Origin: an uncultured Thermoanaerobaculia bacterium
GTDB taxonomy: Bacteria > Acidobacteriota > Thermoanaerobaculia > Multivoradales > Multivoraceae
Direction of reading: 5' to 3'
DNA length: 64,000 nucleotides
Assembly (NCBI GenBank): GCA_951812325.1
Contig: OX638294.1
Location: forward strand, 1 to 64,000
This document shows positions 9,001 to 17,209 of the stretch, piece after piece. The notes under the pieces are model-generated. The model had not been told where the DNA came from. It ran no database searches and worked only from the letters and a program-made list of their open reading frames with translations. Both the position numbers and the translations under genes were made by a program. Numbering within the stretch: the first letter of the stretch is position 1; every line of letters begins with the position of its first letter.

Positions 9001-9707
9001 TCTCGGACGAGTCCGGCCTGTTCTGGTTCTTCGAATCCGGGAACATCGAGTTGGTCGTCAAGGTCCTCGACGGGCGGGCGATCAATGGCAGCTACTGGGT
9101 CTTCTTCGGCGCGCTGTCGGATGTCGAGTACTGGATCACGGTGAGAGACGTGGAAACGGGCGAGCGGCAGACGTACCACAACCCGCCCAACGAGGTCTGC
9201 GGCCAGAAGGACCTGCTGGCGTTCGTCGACGCGGCGGCGGTGGGCGGTCGCGGTCCCGCGGACCCCGGCGCCGGTACGCCGGGCTTCGATCTCCTGCGCG
9301 TGAACGCGGCCTCTCCCGATCTCACCCGTCTCGATTCGGCCAGCCACGGGGGCGGTCACTGCGAGGCCGGGGAAGCGCGGCTGTGCCTGCTGGACGACCG
9401 ATTCGCGGTCGCGGTCGATTTCGTTGATCCGAATGCCGCCACGGACATGGCGCAGGCCGCCCGGGTGGCCCCCTCGTTGACGACGGGGAAGACGGGCTTC
9501 TTCTCGTTCTTCAGTCCCTCGAACATCGAGGTTGCGGTGAAGATGCTGGACGGCAGGGCTCTGAACGGCAGCTTCTGGTTCCTGTATGGCGGTCTCTCCG
9601 ATGTCGAGTACGCGATCACGGTCACGGACACGGTGACCGGCAGCTGGACGACCTACCGCAACGAGGCGGGGAACATCTGCGGCCAGATCGACACGGAGCC
9701 GTTCTGA
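6090..9707 (+). CDS. Secreted metzincin protease with FN3 domains and a duplicated C-terminal domain
   Basis: This is a 1205-residue secreted protein with a signal peptide (hydrophobic run ending before VEGQ). A reprolysin-like catalytic domain carries HEIGHGLGAHHD at about residues 347-358 (zinc ligands His347, His351, His357) and a Met-turn (TIMSYTG). Four or five fibronectin type III-like domains occupy about 440-930, recognisable from repeated VRLSWRDN / VRLTWRDDS strands. The C-terminus is a tandem duplication (about 930-1066 and 1089-1205) sharing C-x-LCL-x-D-x-RF-x-V, NIE-x-x-VK, LDGRA, SDVEY-x-ITV and CGQ-x-D. Such domains could mediate attachment or secretion. The ATG at 6090 overlaps the divergent sulfatase ATG; a TTG at 6117 preceded by AGAGAGAAG is an alternative start that also leaves a signal peptide. 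Confidence 0.85.
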   Translation: MDGVYSERSLTCGGPVAALLAAAVLVPVAAPVEGQRLLRLVPQATQPATVANQGFAPDMAPLAIQVDLELLRAEPGRLELPTPDGRVLEAELGVFEDRGGGDLMWSGGLAGAGYDSVVLTVERGRLVGWFGEPGGVKYRVSAGPDGGGRMAFSFGVPGREPEGVCAVGAGIDPRSAGQARLPAGAMAVDPPGRVVAAQNHEQLDILAVYTSTAARNWAGRGGAEAAIRSAGDYLNMVLRNGEVGVRAKIVHMALISGPIDRVGRSGTGLYGSSIIRQVRYNGEALRLRREHGADLVHLFTGESPWVLGGACGQHYLLRRGDLAGDFTEYAYGWTSNACSGVGPIFAHEIGHGLGAHHDPANGGSPEFAFRPWAYGHGNLERIPNVGTIMSYTGQGEPYLSSVRISPRGRVIGIANERENERALRESIHLGVRYGDFVSPLPAGAPAAPTDLRVEMADDVSVRLSWRDNAPDADAYEATFWRSDQFAAPSTRRLEERATAVLELPVANQGTRYFFFLRAIGGENSGESTYSARSSTVTLAVPGAEPAAPSGLAWRPVAEEDPIRVGTNSARVSWVDNSDDEIRFEVQLLYRGALERRKFVSSDSESTLLTNLYPDTPYGVRVLAHGTTGTSASGDMLPLASPPPPGPGAVSGLTASATGATSVRLTWRDDSSGELGFQVLALVSGWFGRFEAAANSESIEIEGLARGGSYLFFVLPYNDEGVGRRSFTRLTLGAAGPGPEAPAGLKWGVDGGVARLTWKDNSRGETGFEIQLRPEYDRQDTRVVGGGRWTRVALVPANTTAFDLDRSEGVDYRVFAYDDSGFSRSSNTVRGMPFRDPGQPPAEGLVTAIPIGETSVELAWTGRWARAARGALAIEARNPANGWIDVGAAEAAAGSAVVEGLEAETPYTFRLRAGAADHSEEVSVTTGAFRGACRQGAAHLCLGDGRFEVRAHWSTPDEADEYGAATAVPVAVSDESGLFWFFESGNIELVVKVLDGRAINGSYWVFFGALSDVEYWITVRDVETGERQTYHNPPNEVCGQKDLLAFVDAAAVGGRGPADPGAGTPGFDLLRVNAASPDLTRLDSASHGGGHCEAGEARLCLLDDRFAVAVDFVDPNAATDMAQAARVAPSLTTGKTGFFSFFSPSNIEVAVKMLDGRALNGSFWFLYGGLSDVEYAITVTDTVTGSWTTYRNEAGNICGQIDTEPF

Positions 9708-9741
9708 TCCCGACCGGGTCGCGCGGCCTGCGAGTTTCTCC

Positions 9742-10221
9742 ATGGACCGGGATAGCTACCGAAGCCTGATCGGCCGGTTCGCCACCGGCGTCACCGTGTT
9801 GACGACCAATGTGGGCGGCCGGCTTCACGGGATGACCGCGAACGCCGTCTGCTCGCTGTCACTCGAACCGCTGCAGCTCCTGGTCTGCGTCGACCGGGAG
9901 TCGAATTGCTACCGGCAGGTTCTGAAGGCGAGAGCATTCGGCCTCAGCATCCTGGCAGCCGACCAGGAGGAGATCTCGAACCGGTTCGCCCGCACCACGG
10001 AACCGACCGAAGGCTCCCTGCCCGGTGTGGAGTACCGGCTCGGCGGTCTGGGAGAGCCGCTGATCGACAACGCGCTCGTTCACTTCGAATGCCGGATCGC
10101 CGACCGTCTCCCCGGCGGCGACCACATCATCGTGATCGGCGACGTGGTCGCCGGAGCGATGGTGCGCGACGCGGAGCCGCTTCTCTTCCACGGCGGCCGG
10201 TACGCGAGACTGGTCGACTGA
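9742..10221 (+). CDS. Flavin reductase family protein
   Basis: The 159-residue cytoplasmic protein has the split-barrel FMN-binding fold of the flavin reductase/NtaB family: RFATGVTVLTT, GMTANAVCSLSLEP and LLVCVDRES near the N-terminus, then the FGLSILAADQEE segment and the GDHIIVIGDV strand. Such proteins reduce FMN or FAD with NAD(P)H and pass it to a monooxygenase, or bind flavin tightly themselves. It lies 34 bases after the protease gene on the same strand. A flavin-linked LLM-class oxidoreductase is encoded at 12337, but no two-component partnership is shown. Confidence 0.9.
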   Translation: MDRDSYRSLIGRFATGVTVLTTNVGGRLHGMTANAVCSLSLEPLQLLVCVDRESNCYRQVLKARAFGLSILAADQEEISNRFARTTEPTEGSLPGVEYRLGGLGEPLIDNALVHFECRIADRLPGGDHIIVIGDVVAGAMVRDAEPLLFHGGRYARLVD

Positions 10222-10229
10222 GCCGCGCG

Positions 10230-11384
10230 TCAGGCGACGAGCGGACAGCTCGGATCGAACTCGCGGTCCAGCTCGGCCAGTTCGACGATCGCCTCGTGGA
10301 TGACCTGTCGGGGCGACGCCCCCTGTTCCACCCGGCGCAGCCACTGCATCGCCGGGTTGCCCTGCTCGAGGATCTCCTCGACCGGCGCGAGCAGGGAGGC
10401 GAAGCCATGGCGCCCTGCCGTCTCGCGGACGCTCTCGAGCATCGATGCGACCCAGTCCCGGAACGTCACGGCGCTGCCGTCGACCCAGTTCGTGGCCTCC
10501 GCTTCGAGGCTCGCGGTACCGGCGGCGCGCTCGTTGGCGGCCGCGATTGCCTCCAGTTCGCGAGACGATCGCTCAAGCAGGGGGTCGAGCTCCGGCCGCT
10601 CCAGGACCTGCCATACGCGGGCCTCGTAGAGAGCGGTCACTGCCTGCAGAACGTCCGGGTCGCTGATCCGGTCGCAGATTCGGAGTTCCAGACGGTCCAG
10701 AACCCTGGGCGTCGCGGGTCCGTTCGGCCGGATGGAGAGCCAGAGGTGACGTCGATTCTGCATGGCGCCCGCGCCCAGCTGCTCGTCCATCCAGGCGGCG
10801 AACGAGGCGGCGTCGGGGAAGAAGGGAACTCGTTCCGGGGTCAGCGGGAAGCGCAGCCAGCGGGTCGAGTGCAGCCCGGTCGTTTCGCCCGCCAGGAAGG
10901 GCGACGCCGCGGTGAGGGCGAGGAACATCGACGCTTCGAGCCGCAGGACCCGGTAGGCGCGCAGCAGTTCCTCCGCATCGTCGATCCCCAGGTTGATGTG
11001 CGTCGAGGCGGTGACCACGCGGGTTCCGTAGGTGTCGCGGATGTAGCGGTAGTACGGGTTCTCCGCATCCGAGATGCAGAACGACTCGCGATCAGCCAGG
11101 GCCAGGGCGCCTCCCGGCACCAGGGTGCAGCCGTGTTCCGCCTGGAGGTAGCGCCGGAGGGCGCAACGCTTCGCCATCAGACGGTCGATGAGAACCTGGT
11201 AGCTCCGGTAGGGGGCGGTCGTGAACTCGACGTTGCGACCGTCCGGCTCGGTCGTGTAGCCGTCGAGAGCCTCCTTCACACGTGGAGAAAGCGGCAACAC
11301 GTGACCGTCGGGACGGCCCGTGTAGACCTCTTCCTCCAGTCCCTTCAGCAGTTGACGGTGCGGCAAACGCTGATCGACGGTCAT
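10230..11384 (-). CDS. GCS2-type glutamate-cysteine ligase family protein
   Basis: The protein of about 384 residues contains GLEEEVY near the N-terminus, FTTAPYRSYQ, a THINLGIDD segment and RLELRICDR, which match the carboxylate-amine ligase (YbdK/GCS2) family that joins glutamate to an amine using ATP. It could make gamma-glutamylcysteine or act on another amine; the substrate is not defined. The start at 11384 (MTVDQRLPHRQ) gives the conserved domain directly. It is convergent with the flavin reductase gene, with only 8 bases between the stops. Confidence 0.8.
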   Translation of the reverse strand: MTVDQRLPHRQLLKGLEEEVYTGRPDGHVLPLSPRVKEALDGYTTEPDGRNVEFTTAPYRSYQVLIDRLMAKRCALRRYLQAEHGCTLVPGGALALADRESFCISDAENPYYRYIRDTYGTRVVTASTHINLGIDDAEELLRAYRVLRLEASMFLALTAASPFLAGETTGLHSTRWLRFPLTPERVPFFPDAASFAAWMDEQLGAGAMQNRRHLWLSIRPNGPATPRVLDRLELRICDRISDPDVLQAVTALYEARVWQVLERPELDPLLERSSRELEAIAAANERAAGTASLEAEATNWVDGSAVTFRDWVASMLESVRETAGRHGFASLLAPVEEILEQGNPAMQWLRRVEQGASPRQVIHEAIVELAELDREFDPSCPLVA

Positions 11385-11772
11385 GTGGAACTCACGAGCG
11401 GCACGGGTGGCCGTTTTGGCGGTGAAGGGCCTGGCAGTCGTGGCAGACGGCTCGCTGCGTTCGTTTCGGCCGTGCATCCAGCCCAGCCTCGCGTTGCTCT
11501 CCGGTCGAACATGGCCCGATGTGCTTCGTCGTCGTGCCTTGCCGGACGGATGCCCGACCGCCTCGCTGCGGCGCGGACTTCGGCCACCGGCTGTGCGCGG
11601 CGTGGGAGAAGCGGCTCCGCCAGGCGCGCGACTCTACAACAGGCGTCGGCATGGGCGTTGCCACGCTCTCCGGCATGGAGACAGGCCGCAAGACAGCGGA
11701 CCACGACGTTGGCTGAGCGGAACGAAGCGCCTTTGGGAACCGTTCGCGGCGGGCCCGCGGCGTCTGCCGCCG
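11385..11772. other. Intergenic stretch with no supported gene
   Basis: This 388-base GC-rich stretch lies between the GCS2-type ligase gene and a small membrane protein gene, both on the minus strand. Open frames exist on both strands, but none has a convincing start site, domain or composition. I see no tRNA-like fold or terminator in it. Confidence 0.5.
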
Positions 11773-12171
11773 CTACTGCTCTTCCGAGCCGCCCAGCATG
11801 TGGGCGCCCAGGTGGGCGCTGGGCAGGAACAGAAGGACTCCCGCGACGTGGAACCAGAGCGGAGACGGGATCGTCGCCATGTTGTAGATGCCGGCGATGA
11901 GAAAGAAGGCGCCGACGATCAGGGCCAGTCGGCGTTTCGCGTGCCGTGAGATGCGCGCCGCCGTCCCGCCGCCGAGGAACGCGCCCGCGGCCCAGGCCAC
12001 GAGGACGGAGGCCATGTTCACGGCCGGGATGTCGCCGGGTCTGATCAACTCACGGTCCGTGGGCACACCCTCAAGCGGCGGCAGCAGGTTCATCGCAACG
12101 ATCTGAACGATGGTGATCACGATGCCGCCGACGATCAAACCGGCGGGTACGGCGAGAACGGTTCTCAGCAT
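11773..12171 (-). CDS. Small four-helix membrane protein, unknown function
   Basis: The 132-residue protein has four predicted transmembrane segments: residues about 5-27, 52-70, 80-96 and 103-122. A polar loop (PPLEGVPTDRELIRPG) follows the first helix. There are no recognisable catalytic motifs. Glycine-rich AGAFLGGGTAARI resembles small integral membrane proteins of unknown function found in many bacteria. It is transcribed divergently from the LLM-class oxidoreductase. Confidence 0.7.
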   Translation of the reverse strand: MLRTVLAVPAGLIVGGIVITIVQIVAMNLLPPLEGVPTDRELIRPGDIPAVNMASVLVAWAAGAFLGGGTAARISRHAKRRLALIVGAFFLIAGIYNMATIPSPLWFHVAGVLLFLPSAHLGAHMLGGSEEQ

Positions 12172-12259
12172 GCCTTGATTGCTCCTCGGCCGCGCGGGCG
12201 CTCCGGGTCGCCGGACGGGTGGACGGCCCCTGAGAGGGTTCGGCCTCCGGCTGGCGTCC

Positions 12260-12289
12260 GTGACGCTCGGGCGAAGAGGTGACTATACT
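12260..12289 (+). promoter_or_regulatory. Candidate sigma-70-type promoter for the LLM oxidoreductase
   Basis: A near-consensus -10 box TATACT (12284-12289) stands out in this GC-rich sequence. An imperfect -35 box GTGACG (12260-12265) lies 18 bases upstream. The predicted transcript would begin about 40 bases before the ATG at 12337. The leader holds an 11-bp tandem duplication (GTCGAGGGAGT twice) that doubles the GGGAG ribosome-binding sequence. Confidence 0.5.
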
Positions 12290-12336
12290 GCGCGGCTCAC
12301 AGCCGCAGTCGAGGGAGTGTCGAGGGAGTCTTGCCG

Positions 12337-13260
12337 ATGGAATTCGCCGTGGAGTTTCCCAGCGTCGTGTACCGGGAGGGGCCGGAGGCCGTTGCCCGTC
12401 TCGCCGGGGCGATGGACGAGATCGGTTTCGATCAGCTGGACATCTTCGATCACGTGGTCATGGGCCACGACACCGAAGGTCGGGAGAAGAACCGCTACCC
12501 GGCGAAGATGCCGATCATGGAGGCGTTCACCACGCTTGGCTACATCGCCGCGTGCACTTCACGGATCGGTCTCGGCACCGAGGTGCTGGTCCTGCCGCAA
12601 CGCGACCCGGTCCTGACCGCGAAGCAGGCCTCGACGCTGGACACGCTCTCCGGCGGACGCCTCCGCCTCGGTCTCGGGGTCGGCTGGCAGGAATCCGAGT
12701 ACGAGGCGATGGGGCAGGACTTCCGGAACCGGGGGCGCCGCATGGACGAAGCGATCTCCGTGCTACGTGCCTGCTGGGGTCAGGATCCGATCGACTTCGA
12801 AGGTGAGTTCTACCGCGTGGAGGCGATGGCGATGGAGCCGAAGCCGCCGCGTGGAGCGGATCTGCCGATCTGGATCGGAGGCCACACCGACGCGGCTTTC
12901 CGGCGCGCGGGCCGATTCGGCGACGGCTGGATGGGCGTCGCCTCCGAGGAGCTGTTCCGGACCGGCGATCAGGCGATTGCCGCGATCCGCCGCCATGCGG
13001 ACAGGGCCGGCCGCGACCCGGATGCCCTCGAGTTCCAGGCTCAGGTCTCGCCGCCGCCGCGGCCGGGGAACGCGAGCGACCGCACCTTCTACACCGATCC
13101 CGACCGGGTCGCCGCGGCAGCCGCCAGGTTGGGGGATCTGGGGTTTGGCGGCGTGGCGCTCAACCTGACCGGTCTGTTCCTGGCCGGCGCCCGAAGCGTT
13201 GACGCGATGATCGACGGCGCCGCCGCTCTGCACGACAGGTTGAGGGCCGAACTGGGCTGA
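12337..13260 (+). CDS. LLM-class (luciferase-like) flavin/F420-dependent oxidoreductase
   Basis: The 307-residue TIM-barrel oxidoreductase has the typical order of motifs: LDIFDHVV, TLGYIAACTSRIGLGTEVLVLPQRDP, KQASTLDTLSGGRLRLGLGVGWQESE and LPIWIGGHT. These fit the F420-dependent or FMN-dependent luciferase-like family (TIGR03619-like subgroup). The substrate is unknown. The ATG at 12337 was chosen because GGGAG lies at a normal distance; a TTG six bases upstream is too close to that site. Confidence 0.9.
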   Translation: MEFAVEFPSVVYREGPEAVARLAGAMDEIGFDQLDIFDHVVMGHDTEGREKNRYPAKMPIMEAFTTLGYIAACTSRIGLGTEVLVLPQRDPVLTAKQASTLDTLSGGRLRLGLGVGWQESEYEAMGQDFRNRGRRMDEAISVLRACWGQDPIDFEGEFYRVEAMAMEPKPPRGADLPIWIGGHTDAAFRRAGRFGDGWMGVASEELFRTGDQAIAAIRRHADRAGRDPDALEFQAQVSPPPRPGNASDRTFYTDPDRVAAAAARLGDLGFGGVALNLTGLFLAGARSVDAMIDGAAALHDRLRAELG

Positions 13261-13277
13261 GCTGCCGGCGCCAGGCG

Positions 13278-13904
13278 CTAGCCGCCCGACCGCAGGGCCT
13301 CGTCCCGGCCGCGCCGCCACTGCCGGTAGGCGCCGAACATCAGCCACGCACCCGCCGCGAGCAGGCCGAGAGGCCAGAACTCCCACACGCGGTCGATGTC
13401 GTAGCCGAAGGTGTAGTCGAGCAGGGCCAGGAAGCCGACGAGGAAGAGGCCGGCGCCGGCCAGCAGGCCCAGCTGGCCGTTGGCGGGCGGGTTCGGGGCG
13501 TCCTGCAGCCCCGGATCGGTCGCGTAGCCGAGCTCGATCAGGCTGGCCTGCCGGTAGGCGTCGATGATGTTGAAGAGCCACACGAAGGCCACGACCATGC
13601 CCATCACGCCCTCTTCGGTGGCGAGATAGATGGAGCCGACCGCGAGCAGGAAGAGCACGATGCCCCGCTGATAGAGGCCGTTGTAGATGTGGCCGAGTCC
13701 GGGGAACAGGGCGAGAATGACGCTGACCACGTGACGAGCCGTGAGACCTCCCTGGGCGCGTGTCGGCGGCGGTGGCGGTGTCGTCGGCTTCCGGTCGGCG
13801 CTGGTTGGGGGCGGCGGCGGGACGTCCGCTACCGGGAACGCCTGTTGGCCGGCGGTGTCCGTGTGGTCGGTCTGCGACAGGTCGTCCTGGGGTTCGGTGT
13901 TCAT
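13278..13904 (-). CDS. Proline-rich, TM2-like membrane protein
   Basis: The 208-residue protein begins with a soluble tail containing two proline runs (PPPPP, residues about 29-34 and 43-48). Membrane segments follow: the second half of ARHVVSVILALFPGLGHIYN resembles the start of TM2-domain proteins (hydrophobic helix, PGLGH-x-YNG turn, second helix). Two more helices occur near the C-terminus. Its start codon overlaps the stop of the upstream gene (ATGA), so it belongs to the sigma-factor operon. Function unknown. Confidence 0.75.
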   Translation of the reverse strand: MNTEPQDDLSQTDHTDTAGQQAFPVADVPPPPPTSADRKPTTPPPPPTRAQGGLTARHVVSVILALFPGLGHIYNGLYQRGIVLFLLAVGSIYLATEEGVMGMVVAFVWLFNIIDAYRQASLIELGYATDPGLQDAPNPPANGQLGLLAGAGLFLVGFLALLDYTFGYDIDRVWEFWPLGLLAAGAWLMFGAYRQWRRGRDEALRSGG

Positions 13905-14635
13905 GCGGAGTTTCTCTCCTCGTGGGTCTGCGGGTGGTTGCCGGTCGTGGGCGGTGGTCCGTCGTCATCGCGGGAAGCGTCGAACATCCACAGGCCGCCC
14001 AGTTCCCGAGCGGCCTCGGACGATGAGTCGACCGCGCTCTGAAACCACGCCCTGACGCGGTCGGTGGGCAGGTCCAGCGGGTCGTTGAAGAACCCGAACG
14101 GCTGCCGGAGTCCCTGGAGGGCGCCGAAGCGGCGGCCTACGCTCGCGTGCACCGACGCGCCGGCGTCCGTGGCCGGCTCGAGCAGGTGCTCGCCGGCCGC
14201 CGCTCCCAGGTTCGTTGCGACCCTGCGGCCGGCCGCAACCGGGTCGCCGAGTACCAGGGTCAGCGCGACGGCGAGCAGGTAGCTGGCGGCGACTGCGGCG
14301 CCGGTTCCGGGACGCGCGGCGAAGGCCGGGTACCGCCGTTCCGGGCTGCGCGCGGGGATCTCGCGCAGCCGCTGCAGCAGGGCCGCCGGCGGCTCGAGTT
14401 CCACCCCGACCAGCGAATCCATCTCCACGGCGCGCGTTTCTCCATCGCGGTCGCAAGCCGCTCCCACGGCGATCTCGAGCAGGCCGGCGCGGAGCTCGTC
14501 GGTGACCGGCAGGTCGGCGCCGAGTTCGCCGATGCCGGGCCAGGCGTTCTGGCGGCTGCTCACGGGCGCGGAGCCCCGTCGTTCCGGATTCGTCGGTCCG
14601 GGGCGGGTGTCCCGGTGCTGGTCCTCGCGGCTCAC
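13901..14635 (-). CDS. Unknown protein downstream of an ECF sigma factor, possible regulator
   Basis: The 244-residue protein is mostly soluble, with one central hydrophobic helix (AAVAASYLLAVALTLVLG, about residues 113-130). The N-terminal 100 residues are acidic and may sit in the cytoplasm; the remainder would be periplasmic. It starts with GTG overlapping the sigma-factor stop (GTGA), and its stop overlaps the next start (ATGA). One membrane helix plus coupling to an ECF sigma gene is the architecture of many anti-sigma factors. I see no zinc-binding HxxxCxxC motif, so that role is only a guess from position. Confidence 0.6.
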   Translation of the reverse strand: MSREDQHRDTRPGPTNPERRGSAPVSSRQNAWPGIGELGADLPVTDELRAGLLEIAVGAACDRDGETRAVEMDSLVGVELEPPAALLQRLREIPARSPERRYPAFAARPGTGAAVAASYLLAVALTLVLGDPVAAGRRVATNLGAAAGEHLLEPATDAGASVHASVGRRFGALQGLRQPFGFFNDPLDLPTDRVRAWFQSAVDSSSEAARELGGLWMFDASRDDDGPPPTTGNHPQTHEERNSA

Positions 14636-15249
14636 TGGTAGGACCCTCTGCGGGTCGGTGTGCGATCGCCCAGGGCTCGGCGCCTGCGGTCGATCCGTCG
14701 CATGAGTTCCAGGCGGGCGCGCCTCAGGCGCGACTTCATCGTGCCCTCGGGCAGGTCGAGGAAGGCGCAGATGTCGGCGTAGCTCAGACCCTGCAGATCC
14801 CTCAGCATGAGGATCTCGGCGAACGCCTCCGGCATCTCCTCGAGCGTCTGGTAGACCATCCGCAGCCGTTCGCGGCGTTCGGCGCGGGCCGCCGTGTCCA
14901 TGCTGCCGGCGTGGCGCTTCAACAGCTCCTCCGAGACCACGACGGTCCGCCGTTCGGTCCGCGTGCGGCGGTAGTGGTCCACGCAGAGGTTGCGGGACAG
15001 TCGGAGCGTCCAGCCGGCGAGGGGAACGTTCCCGCGGTAACGGCCGAGGTTGCGATAGAGCTTCAGGAAGATCTCCTGGGTCAGATCTTCCGCCTCCCCG
15101 GTGTGGCCGGCGAACTGGAACGCGATGTTGTAGATGCGGCGACCGTACCGTTCGATCAACTCGGCCCAGGCGTCGGGGTGCCCGGCGGCGGCTCGCCGCG
15201 CCAGGAACAGGTCGGGATTCGGGCCCGGAGGTTGTCGCGGTGTCGTCAT
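14632..15249 (-). CDS. ECF-type RNA polymerase sigma factor
   Basis: This is a 205-residue sigma-70 family protein of the extracytoplasmic-function class. Region 2 is visible as DAWAELIERYGRRIYNIAFQF, AEDLTQEIFLKLYRNL and the -10-binding stretch ending LSRNLCVDHYRR. Region 4 is visible as MPEAFAEILMLRDLQGLSYADICAFL followed by the recognition helix EGTMKSRLRRARLEL. ATG at 15249 was chosen since region 2 follows about 30 residues later. It heads an operon with the two membrane proteins downstream and diverges from metG across the repeat-rich region. Confidence 0.92.
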   Translation of the reverse strand: MTTPRQPPGPNPDLFLARRAAAGHPDAWAELIERYGRRIYNIAFQFAGHTGEAEDLTQEIFLKLYRNLGRYRGNVPLAGWTLRLSRNLCVDHYRRTRTERRTVVVSEELLKRHAGSMDTAARAERRERLRMVYQTLEEMPEAFAEILMLRDLQGLSYADICAFLDLPEGTMKSRLRRARLELMRRIDRRRRALGDRTPTRRGSYQ

Positions 15250-15274
15250 CGGCGTCTGATCAGGAAGACGCATG

Positions 15275-15418
15275 CCGCGCCACCCGGGTTGCATCGGTCC
15301 GCCCGGTGACGGGCGGACCGACTGCTTCGCGTGTGGCGCGTTCCGCGCCACCCGGGTTGCATCGATCCGCCTGATGACGGGCGGGCCGGGTGTTCGCGTG
15401 TGGCGCGTTCCGCGCCGT
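15275..15418. repeat. Hairpin-forming tandem repeat (REP-like), two copies plus a remnant
   Basis: Two units of about 70 bases lie head to tail, each beginning GCGCCACCCGGGTTGCATCG and ending TTCGCGTGTGGCGCGTTCC. They are followed by a partial third beginning GCGCCGTACGGG. The first unit contains a perfect inverted repeat GGTCCGCCCG / CGGGCGGACC around a GTGA loop; the second has a degenerate version. A second hairpin, TGGCGCG-TTC-CGCGCCA, spans the unit junction. It sits between divergent sigma-factor and metG genes. Confidence 0.75.
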
Positions 15419-15439
15419 ACGGGCCGCATGCTGCATAAT
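15408..15439 (+). promoter_or_regulatory. Possible metG promoter
   Basis: CATAAT at 15434-15439 is a plausible -10 box in an otherwise GC-rich stretch 40 bases before the metG ATG. The -35 region (TTCCGC near 15408) is poor. The call is tentative. Confidence 0.3.
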
Positions 15440-15479
15440 CCCGGTCCGCCGGAGGCCGGGCGCCTCCGCGGGAATCGCC

Positions 15480-17132
15480 ATGCCGGAAGAACGACGCATC
15501 CTGGTCACCAGCGGCCTGCCGTACGCCAACGGACCGATCCACCTCGGTCACCTGGTGGAGGCGGTTCAGACGGACATCTGGTGCCGCCTCCAACGGATGC
15601 GTGGTCACGAGTGCTACTACGTGTGCGCGGAGGATGCGCACGGCACGCCGATCATGCTGCGCGCGGAGCGCGAGGGCATTACGCCGGAGGAACTGATCGT
15701 CCGGCTGGCGGACCAGCACCTGGAGGACTACGGGGCCTTCCATGTCCACTTCGACAACTACTACACGACCCACTCTCCCGAGAACCGGGAGCTGGTCGAG
15801 GGCATCTACCGTCGCTTGCGCGACAGGGGCTCGATCGACCGTCGGACGGTGCGGCAGTTCTATGACCCCGAGCGGGGGATGTTCCTTCCGGACCGTTTCG
15901 TCAAGGGGACCTGCCCGCGCTGCGGGGCGAAGGACCAGAACGGCGACAGTTGCGACGAGTGCGGCTCGACCTATGCGCCGGCGGACCTGATCGACCCGCG
16001 GTCGATCGTCACCGGAGCGCTGCCGGTGGAGCGGGAATCCGAGCACCTCTTCCTGCGCCTGTCCGACTACCGGGAGCTGCTCGAGGAGTGGGTGGGGGAC
16101 GGCCGCCTGCAGAGCGAGGTGGTCAACAAGCTCCGCGAGTGGTTCGACGACGGGCTGCGGGACTGGGACATCTCGCGTGACGCGCCGTACTTCGGATTCG
16201 AGATCCCGGACGCGCCCGACAAGTACTTCTACGTCTGGGTCGACGCGCCGATCGGCTACATGGCGAGCTTCCGCCAGTTCTGCGATCGACGCAACATCGC
16301 CTTCGACGATTTCTGGGGTCCCGACAGCGAAGCCGAGCTGTACCACTTCATCGGCAAGGACATTCTCTACTTCCACTGCCTGTTCTGGCCGGCCATGCTC
16401 CACGGCGGCGGGTACCGGACGCCTTCCTCGGTGTTCGTGCATGGCTTCCTGACCGTGGACGGCGCCAAGATGTCCAAGTCGCGCGGCACCTTCGTCATGG
16501 CCCGCACCTACCTTGAACATCTCGATCCGGAGGCGTTCCGCTACTACATCGCCGCGAAGTGCAGCAACGGCCTGGCCGACGTCGACATCAACCTCGAGGA
16601 CTTCGTCCTGCGCGTCAACTCGGATCTGGTCGGCAAGGTGGTCAATATCGCGAGCCGCTGCGCCGGGTTCCTGCACCGGCTTTCGAACGGCCGGCTGGCG
16701 GCGTCGCTGGACGCCCCGGAACTCGCGGCAGCGGCCGCCGGCCAGGCCGAGGAGATCGCGCAGTTCTACGAAGACCGCGACTACAACCGGGCCCTGCGGC
16801 AGGTCATCGGCCTGGCCGACCGGGCGAACCGCTACATCGACGACCGGCGGCCCTGGGAACTGGCGCGCGATCCGGAGCGCGCTGCCGAGGTCCAGGCGGT
16901 GTGCACGACCGGCATCGAGCTCTTCCGTCAGCTGATCGTCTACCTCAAGCCCGTCGTGCCGACCCTCGCCGCCCGCGCGGAGAGCTTCCTGAACATCGAT
17001 CCCCTGGTCTGGGACGACGTCCACGCGCCCCTGCTGGATCATGGGATCCGGCCCTTCGAGCCCCTGATCACCCGCGTGCAGCCGGAACAGGTGGCAGCGA
17101 TGATCGCCGCCTCGGGCGAGGGCGCCGGGTGA
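15480..17132 (+). CDS. metG: Methionyl-tRNA synthetase
   Basis: The 550-residue enzyme charges tRNA-Met with methionine. The class I HIGH-type motif appears as GPIHLGHL near residue 20. The zinc finger of the connective domain is [17 protein letters not shown]. The [10 protein letters not shown] substrate segment and the KMSKSRG loop follow. The C-terminal half is an all-helical anticodon domain (HRLSNGRL onward). The length shows there is no C-terminal tRNA-binding/dimerisation domain. ATG at 15480 begins [18 protein letters not shown], the standard start. The 3' end has been copied just downstream (see the repeat at 17097-17207). Confidence 0.97.
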   Translation: MPEERRILVTSGLPYANGPIHLGHLVEAVQTDIWCRLQRMRGHECYYVCAEDAHGTPIMLRAEREGITPEELIVRLADQHLEDYGAFHVHFDNYYTTHSPENRELVEGIYRRLRDRGSIDRRTVRQFYDPERGMFLPDRFVKGTCPRCGAKDQNGDSCDECGSTYAPADLIDPRSIVTGALPVERESEHLFLRLSDYRELLEEWVGDGRLQSEVVNKLREWFDDGLRDWDISRDAPYFGFEIPDAPDKYFYVWVDAPIGYMASFRQFCDRRNIAFDDFWGPDSEAELYHFIGKDILYFHCLFWPAMLHGGGYRTPSSVFVHGFLTVDGAKMSKSRGTFVMARTYLEHLDPEAFRYYIAAKCSNGLADVDINLEDFVLRVNSDLVGKVVNIASRCAGFLHRLSNGRLAASLDAPELAAAAAGQAEEIAQFYEDRDYNRALRQVIGLADRANRYIDDRRPWELARDPERAAEVQAVCTTGIELFRQLIVYLKPVVPTLAARAESFLNIDPLVWDDVHAPLLDHGIRPFEPLITRVQPEQVAAMIAASGEGAG

Positions 17133-17207
17133 GGTGGCGATGTCCTGCATTCTGTTCCCGCACTGCCACGCGATGATCGCCGCCTCGGGCGGGGGCGCCG
17201 GGTGAGG
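17097..17207 (+). repeat. Direct repeat: duplicated 3' end of metG
   Basis: A sequence of about 36 bases covering the last codons and stop of metG (starting GCGATGATCGCCGCCTCGGG, 17098-17134) recurs at 17171-17207 with a single base change. The 73-base offset suggests a local tandem duplication. The second copy ends immediately before the ATG of the ABC ATPase and may supply its leader. Confidence 0.8.
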
Positions 17208-17209
17208 GC

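Noticed and set aside
11381..11704. Possible gene in the gap after the GCS2-type ligase
   Set aside because: Two minus-strand frames and one plus-strand frame are open, but codon use, start sites and protein composition are not convincing and no motif is recognisable.
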